A stretch of DNA of 64,000 bases from Thauera sedimentorum (GCF_014489115.1 NZ_JACTAH010000001.1:496001-560000); one strand, 5' to 3'. Positions 1 through 11,271 are shown, counted from the stretch's first letter. The notes: a model not told the origin generated them from the letters alone. Translations and numbers: made by a program.

Positions 1-3000
1 CGGGGCGAGCCGCGGCGGCTGGATGCAGATGGGCAGCCCGTGGCGGGCACCGGGGTCGAACAGGTGGAGCTGAGCTTCGTCCGACCGAGCCTGCCCGACG
101 GAGAGCCTGGCGAGACCGTGCTCACCAACAGCCTCGGCCAGCTCACCCGCTACCGGCATGCGCAGATCGGCGGGCAGTACCGGCTGCTCGAAGCGCGCGG
201 GGCGGGCTGCGCCGGCTGCGGCGAGACCGACGTGCGCTATGGCTACGACCGGCACGGCAGTCTGGTGGAGCAGACCAAGCTCGATCGCAACGGCCAGCCG
301 CTGTGGAGCCTGCACTGGGAATACGACTCCCTTGGCCGGATCGTGCGCCACTCCCGGCAGGACTGGCAAGCCGGCCGGGTCCTGGCGACCCGGCTGCTGG
401 AGCGGCGCGAATACGAAGGCCCGCGCGACGCCCCCAGCCTCGTCGCGCGGCCCAGCGTCGTGCCGGGGCGGGAACATCAGCTGCGCATCGACTACAACGA
501 GCGCGGCCAACCGCTGCGCGTGCACGAGACCGGCTACAGCCCGTTGACCACGGCCGGCGACGTGGCCGCCAATGCAGACCAAGCCACCCGCATCGACCGC
601 AGCACCACCTACGCTTACCGCACCATCCTGGGCCGCAGCCTGTTGGCCGAAATCGATGGCCCCTTGCCCAACGGGCCGAAAAATGGCCCGGAAGACTCCG
701 ACATCACCCGCTACGAATGGGATGCGCGCGGCAACTTCATCGTGGTACTCGAGCAAGCGGGCGGGCGGCGAACCGCGCTGCAGTATCACCCGGATACCGG
801 ACTGCCACAGCGCGTCGTCAACGACGAGGGCGTCGAGGCCACCTTTGCCTACAACCTGCGCGCTCAGCTTGTGAGCGTGCGCAGCCACGGCCCGGGCGGG
901 TCACCGCCACGCGAACAGCAGATCCGCCACGACGCGCTCGGCCGCCCGGTCGAAGGCGAACACCCCGGAGTGCCCGGCGCCAACTGGCGCCAGGCCTGGG
1001 ACGAGCACGGTCGCTTGCAGTGGCGCGCCTCCGCCCTGGGCGTGTTGAACACCTACGCCTACGACACCGAAGGCCGGCTGATCGAGCAGGGCCGGCACAG
1101 CGCCAGCTTCGAGCAAACCCTGCGGCGCCGCTACGACGAGTCGGGTCGGCTCGCGCACGTCCGGGACAACGCGGGGCGCAGCCTGCAATGGCACTACGAC
1201 GCGCAGGGCCGGCTCGAACGCATGGTTGATGCACTGGGCTTTGGATACCCCGCGCCAGCCGACCCGACGGCTCGCCCGGCCGAAACCGATCCGGCCGGCA
1301 GAATTCTGGCGCTGCGCGACGACTTCGGTCGCACGGTGCTCACGCAGAGCCCGGACAGCGGCACGGTCCTGCGCCAGTTCGACGCCGCTAACCGCCTCGT
1401 GGCGATGCGCGACGCGGGCGGCAACCACGCCCGCTACGACTACGACGCACAAGGCCGCATCCTGCGCCAGACGGTCACCGACGCCCGCAGCGGCAACGAC
1501 GAGGTGACCGTCTGGCGCTACTCGGGCCGGCACTTGGTTGAGCTCGTCCACCCCACCCAAAGCGAACGCTACGAATACGATGCGCGCGGCTATCGCCGCG
1601 CGCGCATCGTCCGCCTCCCCACCGAGCAGGGCGAGCTGACCGCCGTCACCCGCTACGAACATGACGAGGCCGGCCGGCTCGTCGCCACCACCTTGCCCGA
1701 CGGCAGCCGGCTGCGTTACCAGCGCAACGGCCAGGGCCAGGTCGTCGCGCTCACGCGCAATCCGGTGCGCACCGCCTGGCTGCGCTGGCTGGGCCGCGAG
1801 CAGACCATCGCCCGCGGCTTCGAACGCGACCTGATTGGGCTGCGCGGCTACACCACCGGCAACGGCATCGAGACCCACTACCAGCGCAGCCGCAACGGCG
1901 CGCTGGCGCGGGTAGTGCATCGGCACCGCAAGGTGGAGCAGGCGCAGATGGCCCGCCACGGGTCTGCGCCCCTGCGGCTCGGCTACGGCCCGCAGGAGGC
2001 GGCCGAACGCCTGCTGGGCATTGCCCCCGCCCGGGCGCAGACGCCGCCGGCCTCGAAGGCCTCGCGGCTGCCCGGAGCGCTTGGGCTGCCGAACGACCCG
2101 TCGGCGCTGATTGATCACCGCTACCTATGGGATGTCCGAGGCAACCTGCTGCACAGCCGCCAGCTCGCCGCCGACGCACAGCCGGCCTGGCGCAGCCACG
2201 CCTATGACGGACACGACCGCCTGCTCGCCTCGGTCGAGTGGCAGGTCCACGGCAACACCCTCGCCGAACAGGGCGTCTGGCGCTACGCCTACGACCGCTC
2301 GCAACGCCGCGTGCTCGACCAGCAGGGCGTCGCCTCGCAAGCCGAGCTCTACGCCGGCACCCGGCGCAGCGCCTTCGTGCCCGACAGTCATCGGCGCATC
2401 GATGGACCCGCCAGCCGCTACAGCGCCAGCGGCCAGCCCGAGCAACTGGGTCACCGCGAATACCACTGGGACGCGCGGGGCCGGCTCGTCGAGGCGCGCG
2501 AGCACGGTACGACGCTGGTGCGCTACAGCTACGACCACCGCGGCTTGCGCAACCGTAAGACCCTGCTCTCCTCGCCCCCCGTTCGTCCCGAGCCTGCCGA
2601 AGGGCGAACCATCCACTACCTCTACGACGACGCCCGCCAACCGCTGGCCGAGCTCGACGGCGCGGGGCGGATCCTACGCCAGTACGTCTGGCTCGCCGAC
2701 CTGCCCTTGGCCGTCCTCGACACGCCCGAAGGCAGCGCGCCGGCATCGGCCGGACAAGGCGCCGCCGAGCGCATCGTCGGCGACCTGCGGCGCATTGCGC
2801 AGAGCTGGCTCGCCGGCCTCGACGGCATCGCCTGGCTGCACGCCAACCATCTCGGCGCCCCCGAGCTCGCGACCGGTGCCCAAGGCCAGGTGCTGTGGCG
2901 CGCACACTACGCGCCCTTCGGTGCGGCATCGGTCACCGGCCGCGAGAGCTTCGCCCTCCACCTGCGCCTGCCCGGCCAGTACTTCGACCCTGAAACAGGT

Positions 3001-4461
3001 CTGCACTACAACCGCGCCCGCTACTACGACCCGCAAGCCGGCCAGTACCTTAGTCCGGACCCGCTCGGCACCCCCGACGGGCCCAACCCCTATGCCTACG
3101 TTGCCTTCAACCCGCTGCGCTACATCGATCCGGACGGGCTCATCCTCTTCGCCTTCGACGGCACGGACAACTCTCGTGACAGGCGCGAACTGGAGCGCCT
3201 CGGTGGCTCGAGGACCAACGTGGTACGGTTCGCGGATCTTTATGAGGTCGGTGGCGCCGTGAACTACGTGTCCGGCGTGGGCACGCGCCACTTCGAGGAT
3301 GGAAACACCAACTACCTGGGCGATGAGTATCAGGACATCCTACCGAACGGCCTCGGCCCCATCCCAGATCGTGGCGGCAATTTCACCGGGCGCGCGCGCA
3401 TCGAGCGCATGTGGAGCTACTTCATCGACGCGGCCGAGGCCCATCCCGACGATGAGACCATGGACATCGACATCGTCGGCTTCAGCCGCGGCGCGGCGCA
3501 GGCCCGGGAGTTCGCCAACCGGCTGGTGGCCGCCAGCGTCATCTACGATGGGGTGCGCTACATCCGGTACTCGGCGCTCGACGGCGTCACGCGCCAGGAG
3601 GTCACGCGCTGCCAGCCGGTCAACCTGCGCTTCATGGGCCTGTTCGACACCGTCCTGAGCACCGACCTGCCGTGGGGGGCAACCTATCGTCTGGCGATAC
3701 CGGCGGAGTTCGCCCATGTGGTGCATGCCGTGGCGCTTAACGAGTACCGCAGCCAGCCTTATTCCTCCGACGTGTTCGGCTACCCGTTCAATGCGGCCTT
3801 CTGGAATGCGACCCGTCGCAATCTGCCCGACGACTTGCACCAGGGCGGCTTCCCTTTGGAATCCATCGGCGCGAGCAGCCACGAGCTCGGCCAGGTGCGC
3901 ATCGAGCGCGGCTTCATCGGCGCGCATGCCGATATCGGTGGCGGCTACGACGAGGGTGAAAACCAGTTGTCCTTCGTGGCGCTGAACTGGATGGTCGAGC
4001 AGGCGCAGAAGGCGGGGGTGAACATGAACGCTTCCGGCCTGGACTCGATCCCGGTTTCCAACCCCATCCTCCACGACCAGAGCAACGCCTTGCGCATCGG
4101 GGACCCGCGCGAGACCCCGCCGGTCTCACGTGCAGTCCAGCAGGGAGACATGACGTTTATCGAAACGGAGCTCCTGCGCGCCGAAGACCGCGAAGTCCGA
4201 GGCGCAGTCGCCGGCACCACCCAGCGTGACATGGGATTTACCGACTTCGGCCCCGATGACCGCAGCCTGACCACCGGCGAGACGCACGACTTCATCGCCT
4301 ATACCGAGCGCCCCGTGACGGGCAACCCGAATGACACCTGGGACGCGCTGACCGGCAACCAAACGGGACGGGTAAACATCGCTGCATACATGGACTGGCT
4401 GTGCGAACACGGTTATTTCGAGCGAGGTTCGGCACAGTGCGCATCTGGAGGAGCACCATGA
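1..4461 (+). CDS. Rhs/YD-repeat polymorphic toxin with C-terminal DUF2235 hydrolase domain (5' end outside window)
   Basis: The frame is open from base 1, so the start lies upstream and this is the 3' part of a larger gene. Dozens of YD-type repeats (for example YEYDSLGRIV, YDAQGRILRQ) form the Rhs shell up to about base 3140. It closes with the Rhs core hallmark RYYDPQAGQYLSPDPLG followed by DPDGL. After that conserved boundary the protein switches to a DUF2235-like domain starting FAFDGTDNS, with a nucleophile-elbow motif GFSRGAAQ at about base 3479. DUF2235 domains are found in Tle1-type type VI phospholipase effectors. I infer a contact-delivered lipase toxin inside an Rhs cocoon. The stop codon overlaps the start of the next gene (ATGA), the usual toxin-immunity spacing. 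Delivery genes (VgrG, PAAR, chaperone) are not in view. Confidence 0.9.
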   Translation, partial: RGEPRRLDADGQPVAGTGVEQVELSFVRPSLPDGEPGETVLTNSLGQLTRYRHAQIGGQYRLLEARGAGCAGCGETDVRYGYDRHGSLVEQTKLDRNGQPLWSLHWEYDSLGRIVRHSRQDWQAGRVLATRLLERREYEGPRDAPSLVARPSVVPGREHQLRIDYNERGQPLRVHETGYSPLTTAGDVAANADQATRIDRSTTYAYRTILGRSLLAEIDGPLPNGPKNGPEDSDITRYEWDARGNFIVVLEQAGGRRTALQYHPDTGLPQRVVNDEGVEATFAYNLRAQLVSVRSHGPGGSPPREQQIRHDALGRPVEGEHPGVPGANWRQAWDEHGRLQWRASALGVLNTYAYDTEGRLIEQGRHSASFEQTLRRRYDESGRLAHVRDNAGRSLQWHYDAQGRLERMVDALGFGYPAPADPTARPAETDPAGRILALRDDFGRTVLTQSPDSGTVLRQFDAANRLVAMRDAGGNHARYDYDAQGRILRQTVTDARSGNDEVTVWRYSGRHLVELVHPTQSERYEYDARGYRRARIVRLPTEQGELTAVTRYEHDEAGRLVATTLPDGSRLRYQRNGQGQVVALTRNPVRTAWLRWLGREQTIARGFERDLIGLRGYTTGNGIETHYQRSRNGALARVVHRHRKVEQAQMARHGSAPLRLGYGPQEAAERLLGIAPARAQTPPASKASRLPGALGLPNDPSALIDHRYLWDVRGNLLHSRQLAADAQPAWRSHAYDGHDRLLASVEWQVHGNTLAEQGVWRYAYDRSQRRVLDQQGVASQAELYAGTRRSAFVPDSHRRIDGPASRYSASGQPEQLGHREYHWDARGRLVEAREHGTTLVRYSYDHRGLRNRKTLLSSPPVRPEPAEGRTIHYLYDDARQPLAELDGAGRILRQYVWLADLPLAVLDTPEGSAPASAGQGAAERIVGDLRRIAQSWLAGLDGIAWLHANHLGAPELATGAQGQVLWRAHYAPFGAASVTGRESFALHLRLPGQYFDPETGLHYNRARYYDPQAGQYLSPDPLGTPDGPNPYAYVAFNPLRYIDPDGLILFAFDGTDNSRDRRELERLGGSRTNVVRFADLYEVGGAVNYVSGVGTRHFEDGNTNYLGDEYQDILPNGLGPIPDRGGNFTGRARIERMWSYFIDAAEAHPDDETMDIDIVGFSRGAAQAREFANRLVAASVIYDGVRYIRYSALDGVTRQEVTRCQPVNLRFMGLFDTVLSTDLPWGATYRLAIPAEFAHVVHAVALNEYRSQPYSSDVFGYPFNAAFWNATRRNLPDDLHQGGFPLESIGASSHELGQVRIERGFIGAHADIGGGYDEGENQLSFVALNWMVEQAQKAGVNMNASGLDSIPVSNPILHDQSNALRIGDPRETPPVSRAVQQGDMTFIETELLRAEDREVRGAVAGTTQRDMGFTDFGPDDRSLTTGETHDFIAYTERPVTGNPNDTWDALTGNQTGRVNIAAYMDWLCEHGYFERGSAQCASGGAP
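2581..2609. repeat. Palindromic repeat of the PVRPE-x-x-EGR type inserted in frame in the rhs gene
   Basis: The stretch begins GTTCGTCCC and ends GGGCGAAC, which are inverted copies around a short centre. It is translated in the rhs gene as PVRPEPAEGR, a sequence that interrupts the otherwise regular YD-repeat text. It resembles a dispersed palindrome seen in many proteobacteria with the core GTTCGTCC...GGACGAAC. I see no other copy in this window. Confidence 0.5.
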
Positions 4462-5159
4462 CAAGGAAATCGTCATCCCTGCCGCAGTCCCCATCGCGCC
4501 GCACGCTGCTGGCACTGAGCGCTGCCTTTCTGGCCGGCTGCCGGGGCAGCGCCCCCCGGCGCGTGCAGGCTCCACGCCAGCCTCTGAGCGCGGAGGACGA
4601 GGCGCTCAAGCGCAAGTTCCGCGGGCTCGAGGGCGGGCAGTTGCGGGTCGACTCGTTGTTTGTTGTTCATGGACTGAACATCTTTGACGAGAACGGGCGG
4701 CTTTTCTTCAGACGCGCGGGCATGAGTCCCCCCCGAGGCAGATTCATCGGTAGCTATGGTGCGGAATTCGGGGTGCCGAAGTTCTTGCGGGTGGAGTGGC
4801 GGGACAAGATCGAGATGGAGCCGGACGGCGCGCTCAAACGAGGTTTGCCAGGCGATGCCTTCTACGGTGGCACCATCCTGGGTGACTACACGATCCCCGT
4901 CGCCTCGCGCATTCCCGACGCCCTGCTCGAGGAAAAACGGCGGAACGGCGGCGGGTTCCGGCTGAAGATCCGCATCCATCCCGACGGGCCGCTCATCGGC
5001 TGGGACCTGGAGCGCGCTCCGGGCTCGGCACCCGACGGCTCGAAGTTCCATCACGCGGGCGGGGACTTCCAGGAAGCCTTCATCTACAACGGCAAGGCAC
5101 TGCGCAAGGGCTGGTTCATCCACCCCAGGACCGGTGAGCGTATCGAGACCGATTTCTGA
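4458..5159 (+). CDS. Lipoprotein, probable immunity protein of the Rhs-DUF2235 effector
   Basis: 233 residues. The ATG overlaps the rhs stop codon and has GGAG just upstream; a longer frame to 4401 would run inside rhs and is less likely. The N-terminus has a lipobox (LAGC, Cys28) preceded by SRRTLLAL, which looks like a twin-arginine or ordinary lipoprotein signal. The body has no domain I can name. It contains FLRVEWRDKIEMEPDG, GGTILGDYTIPVASRIP and a C-terminal GWFIHPRTGERIETDF. The pseudogene at 5356-6209 is a clear paralogue (RVRIVWRD, SRIPQDLIDELKR, GWYIDRRTGLKIETDY). Position directly after an Rhs toxin, periplasmic lipoprotein targeting and duplication all fit an immunity protein against a periplasm-acting lipase. 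That role is inference. Confidence 0.7.
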   Translation: MTRKSSSLPQSPSRRTLLALSAAFLAGCRGSAPRRVQAPRQPLSAEDEALKRKFRGLEGGQLRVDSLFVVHGLNIFDENGRLFFRRAGMSPPRGRFIGSYGAEFGVPKFLRVEWRDKIEMEPDGALKRGLPGDAFYGGTILGDYTIPVASRIPDALLEEKRRNGGGFRLKIRIHPDGPLIGWDLERAPGSAPDGSKFHHAGGDFQEAFIYNGKALRKGWFIHPRTGERIETDF

Positions 5160-5175
5160 ACGCCGGAACTGCTGA

Positions 5176-5343
5176 ATGAAGGCGCACGCCAATACGCTGC
5201 AGTACATCAGCCGGCTGCCGCGCGACCTCGAGCAACTGGGCGAGGGCACGGCGCTCGACCCGCGGACGCTGGGCAACGTCACCGGCACGGTGGACATGCA
5301 GGCCTACGTACAGTGGTTGCGCGACAACGGATACGGACTGTAA
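5176..5343 (+). pseudogene. Orphan C-terminal tail of a DUF2235 Rhs effector
   Basis: The 55-codon frame ends GNVTGTVDMQAYVQWLRDN followed by GYGL and a stop. The end of the rhs gene reads GNQTGRVNIAAYMDWLCEH followed by GYF, so this is a second, diverged copy of the toxin's last 50 or so residues. A TGA lies directly before the only ATG, and nothing upstream restores the rest of the domain. It sits between the two immunity paralogues, as expected for a displaced older effector C-terminus/immunity cassette. It is probably not functional by itself. Confidence 0.65.
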
Positions 5344-5355
5344 GGAGAACCGCAC

Positions 5356-6209
5356 ATGATGAGGCGACGCATCCTATTCGCCACTGCCGCAAGCGTGCTG
5401 CTCGCCGGCTGCCGCGGCGCACCGCCGGCGCCCGCACAGCCGCTCACCCCCGAGCAGGCGCGCTACCTGGAGAGCCGCGAACGTATGCTGAAGAAGTTCG
5501 GCCGCCCGGGCTTCGAGCTCGTGGTCGATGCGATGGAAGGGCAGGAGTTTCTCGGCGTCGAGTTCTTTCCCGAGCATGCGAAATACCCGTTCCTCCAAAG
5601 GGGGGGCAACGCCTGCAAACGCGGGGCAAGATGGTGCTCTCGCAGCCGGTGCCCGAACGGGTGCGCATTGTGTGGCGGGACTCCAGCGAGTTCGTACCCG
5701 ACGGGCGGGCGCTCTACGCCGGCAACATCATCGGCGACGAGCTCCTCGAAGTCGGCTCGCGCATTCCGCAGGATCTGATCGACGAGCTCAAGCGCGATCC
5801 GCGCGGCAGCCTGCGCCTGAAGTTCCGCATGAGCGAACAGGGCACGCTGTTCGGCTGGGATATCGAGCGGCGGCCGGGGCTCCACAGCGACGAGGCCAGG
5901 AAGGCTCGCGCGCAGGGCAAGGACCTCTATTACCCGCCCGCCCATAGCCACACCGGGGGCGATTTCAAGGAAGCCCGGCCTGCCTACTACGTCTGGGACG
6001 GGCACGGTTTCACGGAGCTGCCGCGGGCGCTGCCGACACCCTTGAGTGTGGCAGACCAGGCATTGCTCGACCAGTACGACCTGACACTGGTCGGCAAGGA
6101 GGGATGGATCAGGACTGTTCCTCCCACACCTTCGAACTACCGCAGAGTCTGGGAAAAAGGTTGGTACATCGACAGGCGCACCGGACTGAAGATCGAGACG
6201 GACTACTGA
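5356..6209 (+). pseudogene. Frameshifted lipoprotein, paralogue of the adjacent immunity candidate
   Basis: An ATG with a good Shine-Dalgarno (TAAGGAG) starts MMRRRILFATAASVLLAGC, a lipoprotein signal with Cys19. The frame then breaks in a run of seven G at 5600-5606. Reading continues in the -1 frame to 6209 with RVRIVWRDSSEFVPDG, SRIPQDLIDELKR and GWYIDRRTGLKIETDY, all matching the intact paralogue at 4458-5159. One extra G would rejoin the two halves into a protein of about 284 residues. The gene may be decayed, phase-variable through the G tract, or an artefact of homopolymer sequencing. An internal insert (about 5890-6130) makes it longer than its paralogue. Confidence 0.75.
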
Positions 6210-6689
6210 AGCAGCGGTTTTCCAATGGATGCCCCACCGATTCGAGGAAGCGATCATGACATCATCTGAACACCACGCGAGGCGGCAGGCCCGATGCTCG
6301 CTCACACGGGTATGTTCGAGCATGCGCCGGACCGCCTCGCTCTTGCGTTACGGGGCTAGCGGTTTACCCCGAAACCGACCTTGAGCGCTTCGATGTCCAG
6401 GTGCGCTTCGGCCAGCAGGCGCTTGAGCCGGTCGTTCTAGACTTTCAACTCCTTCAGCCACCAGGCGTCCTCCGCATCCATGCCGCCGTACTTCACCCGC
6501 AATGCGTAGAAACTTGTCGGGCAAGAACCCGTGCTGGCGCGCCAGCTCCGACACGGCCATGCCGGCCTAGACCGGCTTGAGGAACCCGATGATCTGCTCG
6601 ATGGTGAGTCGACTCTCTTCATGTCCGTTCTCTTCATGGTTGACGGACTTTAAAGCTTCACGTGGTACGGCTCAGTGGGGGCAGGTCAG
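6210..6689. other. Gene-poor scar region downstream of the rhs module
   Basis: Apart from the IS3 orfA remnant I see no credible gene here. Bases 6210-6355 show no conserved frame, terminator or repeat that I can identify. Confidence 0.5.
6356..6637 (-). mobile_element. Decayed IS3-family transposase orfA remnant
   Basis: Read on the minus strand, conceptual translation across frames gives IEQIIGFLKPV, stop, AGMAVSELARQHGF, frameshift, FYALRVKYGGMDAEDAWWLK, stop, then NDRLKRLLAEAHLDIEALKV ending GFGVNR. This is the classic order of an IS3-family OrfA: helix-turn-helix followed by a leucine-zipper-like end. Two in-frame stops and at least one frameshift make it inactive. No orfB and no clear terminal inverted repeats are visible, so only a fragment persists. 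It marks a recombination scar between the rhs module and the A/T-rich gene at 6690. Confidence 0.8.
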
Positions 6690-7472
6690 ATGGAAAGACT
6701 GTTGAGAATATTCGTCACGACATTGACCTCATTTGTGAGCCTCTTTCTTTCCTTTTCCTCATTCTCAGCTGCTTACGAGCAGACTCTTGACAGTGGCAAT
6801 TATCATTTGGAGCGCTGGGAGATGCCATTGGTGCGGTTGATTGTTAAGGATGCTAAATCGCATCAGAACGATAATGGCATAGCGCTGATTGAGGTGGATC
6901 TGATCGAGATTATCCGAAAGGGGGAAATGCAGCTAGGGAAAGGTCCAATAAGAGCTCAGTGGCGAACATATCGCGAGGCGTCGCCTCTTACTGCAGATTC
7001 GTGGGGAGGGGGTGAATCGGTTGGTGAGGAGCTATTCGACAGCTTAATGAATGTGAGTTTAATCTGTTTTGTGGGCTCGGCTTCAGGAAATATTATTTTG
7101 TATGCAGATGCATGTTTTGTTGATGGTCCTGATAATAAGGAAATTGCTGTGAAATTCTCCAAAAGAAAGCCGATTGGAGAATACTTGTATGATTACGCAT
7201 GGTTATGCGTTCTGTTATTTCCGCTAATCGGATTTATCTTGATTTTTGCTCTTCCAAAAATCGGTATGGTCGTTTCTGCTTCGTCGTTTCCGGCGGGAGT
7301 TTACATTCTTTCAGAGGGGAAAGCGTACGATGCAATCATCGTTTACCCAGCTCTCATTCTCGCGGGAATTGTAACGGCCTTAGGCTTTGCCCGGTTGCTC
7401 CATCAGATGGTCAAGGAGGAACGGAAGGATAAGGCCGTTGCCAGTCAGGACGAAGCATCGAGCTCAGATTGA
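6690..7472 (+). CDS. Unknown membrane protein with signal peptide
   Basis: 260 residues from the ATG at 6690; an in-frame GTG at 6675 is possible. The N-terminus MERLLRIFVTTLTSFVSLFL is a signal peptide or first membrane segment. It is followed by a soluble stretch of about 140 residues, then two to three hydrophobic segments (around YAWLCVLLFPLIGFILIFAL and YPALILAGIVTALGFARLL) and a short charged C-terminus. I do not recognise the family; the topology suggests an extracytoplasmic domain held by C-terminal helices. Codon use is visibly more A/T-rich than the surrounding genes, and it follows a transposase scar, so horizontal acquisition is likely. Confidence 0.55.
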   Translation: MERLLRIFVTTLTSFVSLFLSFSSFSAAYEQTLDSGNYHLERWEMPLVRLIVKDAKSHQNDNGIALIEVDLIEIIRKGEMQLGKGPIRAQWRTYREASPLTADSWGGGESVGEELFDSLMNVSLICFVGSASGNIILYADACFVDGPDNKEIAVKFSKRKPIGEYLYDYAWLCVLLFPLIGFILIFALPKIGMVVSASSFPAGVYILSEGKAYDAIIVYPALILAGIVTALGFARLLHQMVKEERKDKAVASQDEASSSD

Positions 7473-7566
7473 CCTCCTCCTAGCATCTTATGTGTGCTGA
7501 TACGGTATCTCCGGGAATTGTTATGGGCTGCAAGACCTCAATCGTCGTAACGTTCTTGCGACTGTC

Positions 7567-8157
7567 TTGTTATCGGTTATTGCGCCCACCGCATTAGCAG
7601 AAATTCTCAGAGGGCCGAGCGCAGCACGTCATGGACTGCGAAGTCGTGAGGTCTGGATCGGGGCAAGATCTCTGGCAGGGGCCAGAATAGGACGGGCCGA
7701 CGGCGACATTCAGGTCGTGTTTTTCGTCGATCTCAATTGTCCCGCCTGCGTCCAGTTGTGGCGATGGTTCGACATGCCAGCACGTCGCCAGTGGGCGACG
7801 TTGTGGGTGCCGGTGAGTCATATGCATCATTCCAGCACGGGACGCGGCATCGCGCTGTTACGCTCGGCACAGCCTAGGGCCGCTCTCCAGGAGAACTACG
7901 GTGAGGGCTTCGACCGGTCTACACGTACTGGCGGACTTGCAGTTGCTGAAGACGAGACGCTGGCCGAACTGTCCGCGATCCGCGTCAATACACACTTCTG
8001 GCGCACCTCTCTTTTCGAAGCCACTCCCATCACACTCTACCGCCGGCGTAATGGAACCTATTGGCAACTGCTGGGCCAGTTGCCCGAGCCGCAGATGGGT
8101 GCAGCCTTCTCGGAGCTCGGTTCGGCAGTCTTACCCGTCTTCAAAGCGCCGCGCTGA
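7567..8157 (+). CDS. Thioredoxin-fold protein with CPAC motif (DsbC/DsbG-like)
   Basis: The core VVFFVDLNCPACVQLWRWF is a thioredoxin-fold active site with a CPAC redox pair. It is followed by WVPVSHMHHSSTGRGIALLR, and later ATPITLYRRRNG carries the cis-proline-type TP. These resemble DsbG/DsbC thiol-disulfide proteins. The start is unclear. A convincing signal sequence (RRNVLATVLLSVIAPTALA, cleaved before E) is encoded in frame from about 7543, but no ATG or GTG lies in that frame. The options are TTG at 7567, CTG at 7528, or a frameshift from the ATG at 7523. I list the TTG conservatively. No obvious partner DsbD or substrate gene is nearby. Confidence 0.6.
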   Translation: MLSVIAPTALAEILRGPSAARHGLRSREVWIGARSLAGARIGRADGDIQVVFFVDLNCPACVQLWRWFDMPARRQWATLWVPVSHMHHSSTGRGIALLRSAQPRAALQENYGEGFDRSTRTGGLAVAEDETLAELSAIRVNTHFWRTSLFEATPITLYRRRNGTYWQLLGQLPEPQMGAAFSELGSAVLPVFKAPR

Positions 8158-8204
8158 GACTTGGTCCGTCCCTGTCAGGGGAATACCGTATCAGCACATC
8201 CGGC

Positions 8205-10564
<2,360 letters not shown>

Positions 10565-10568
<4 letters not shown>

Positions 10569-11005
10569 GATGCGGCAATGTAGGGGGCCGGAAGCTCGTG
10601 CAGCTGCGGGTCCGCCCAGTTTTCGAGGGCGAGTCCGGCGACGCGGTCGAACTCGCGGAGGTTGTTGGTGACCAGGGTGCAGCCCAGCGTCAGGGCGTGC
10701 GCGGCGATCTGGGTGTCTAGGGGGCCGATCGGCGTGCCGGCGGCTTCCAGCGCGCAGCGCAGTTCGGCGTAGCGCCACATGGCGCGCTCGTCGAAGGCGG
10801 CGACCTCCAGCGGCAGGAGGAAGGTCTCCAGCGCGGCGCGGTTGCGCGCCGAGCCGCTCTTGGCCACGCCGTAGGCCAGTTCCCCGGCGGTGATCGCCGA
10901 GATGCCGATGTCGCCGACCGGGTGCTGCTCGAAATGCAGCCTCACGTGCGCCGGACGCTGGTTGATGAGATAGATGCAGATGTTGGTATCCAGCATGAAT
11001 CTCAC
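10565..11005 (-). CDS. vapC: VapC-family PIN-domain ribonuclease toxin
   Basis: 146 residues. VapC toxins cleave tRNA or rRNA and are inhibited by the cognate VapB. The PIN signature is complete enough to expect activity: [10 protein letters not shown] (Asp6), [10 protein letters not shown] (Glu42) and [11 protein letters not shown] (Asp97), with TNNLREF near the C-terminus. The start overlaps the end of vapB by four bases and the stop overlaps the parC start by four bases, so translation of antitoxin, toxin and ParC appears coupled. Family identity is firm; the RNA target cannot be told from sequence. Confidence 0.92.
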
Positions 11006-11232
11006 GGCAGCAGATCCTCGCGCTCTTGCTGCGCCGGCTGCTGGCGCTCGAGGACGAAGCCGGGCTCGAACTGCTCGAGCGCGCCGAACAGGGTGCCCCA
11101 GCCGCGCCGGGGCAGCAGCACCACCGCGTCGCCGACACGCTTGATGAATACCTCGTCGCCTTCGAAGCGGTATTCCTTGGGCAGCCGCACGGCCTGGCTG
11201 CGGCCATTGACGAAGAGCTTGGCGGTTTCCAT
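11002..11232 (-). CDS. vapB: VapB-family antitoxin
   Basis: 76 residues. The N-terminus [23 protein letters not shown] is the typical AbrB/SpoVT-like swapped-hairpin DNA-binding fold of VapB/VagC antitoxins. The C-terminal half is the usual toxin-neutralising tail. GGAG lies five bases before the ATG. It precedes vapC with a four-base overlap, the classical antitoxin-first order. VapB dimers normally bind an operator over their own promoter, and a short dyad is visible just upstream at about 11252-11271. Confidence 0.92.
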   Translation of the reverse strand: METAKLFVNGRSQAVRLPKEYRFEGDEVFIKRVGDAVVLLPRRGWGTLFGALEQFEPGFVLERQQPAQQEREDLLP

Positions 11233-11251
11233 GGGGGCTCCGGAAGGTGAT

Positions 11252-11271
11252 GGATATCGTTAGTATATACC
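11252..11271 (-). promoter_or_regulatory. Possible vapBC promoter and operator dyad
   Basis: On the minus strand the sequence reads GGTATATACTAACGATATCC. It contains a TATACT -10-like hexamer and imperfect inverted ends (GGTAT/ATATCC). It lies about 20 bases before vapB. The -35 is weak, so this is a modest prediction. Confidence 0.35.

Noticed and set aside
10569..11207. Extension of the parC reading frame to a 1000-residue protein
   Set aside because: The extra part is the out-of-frame shadow of vapC and vapB, whose own proteins are clearly conserved.
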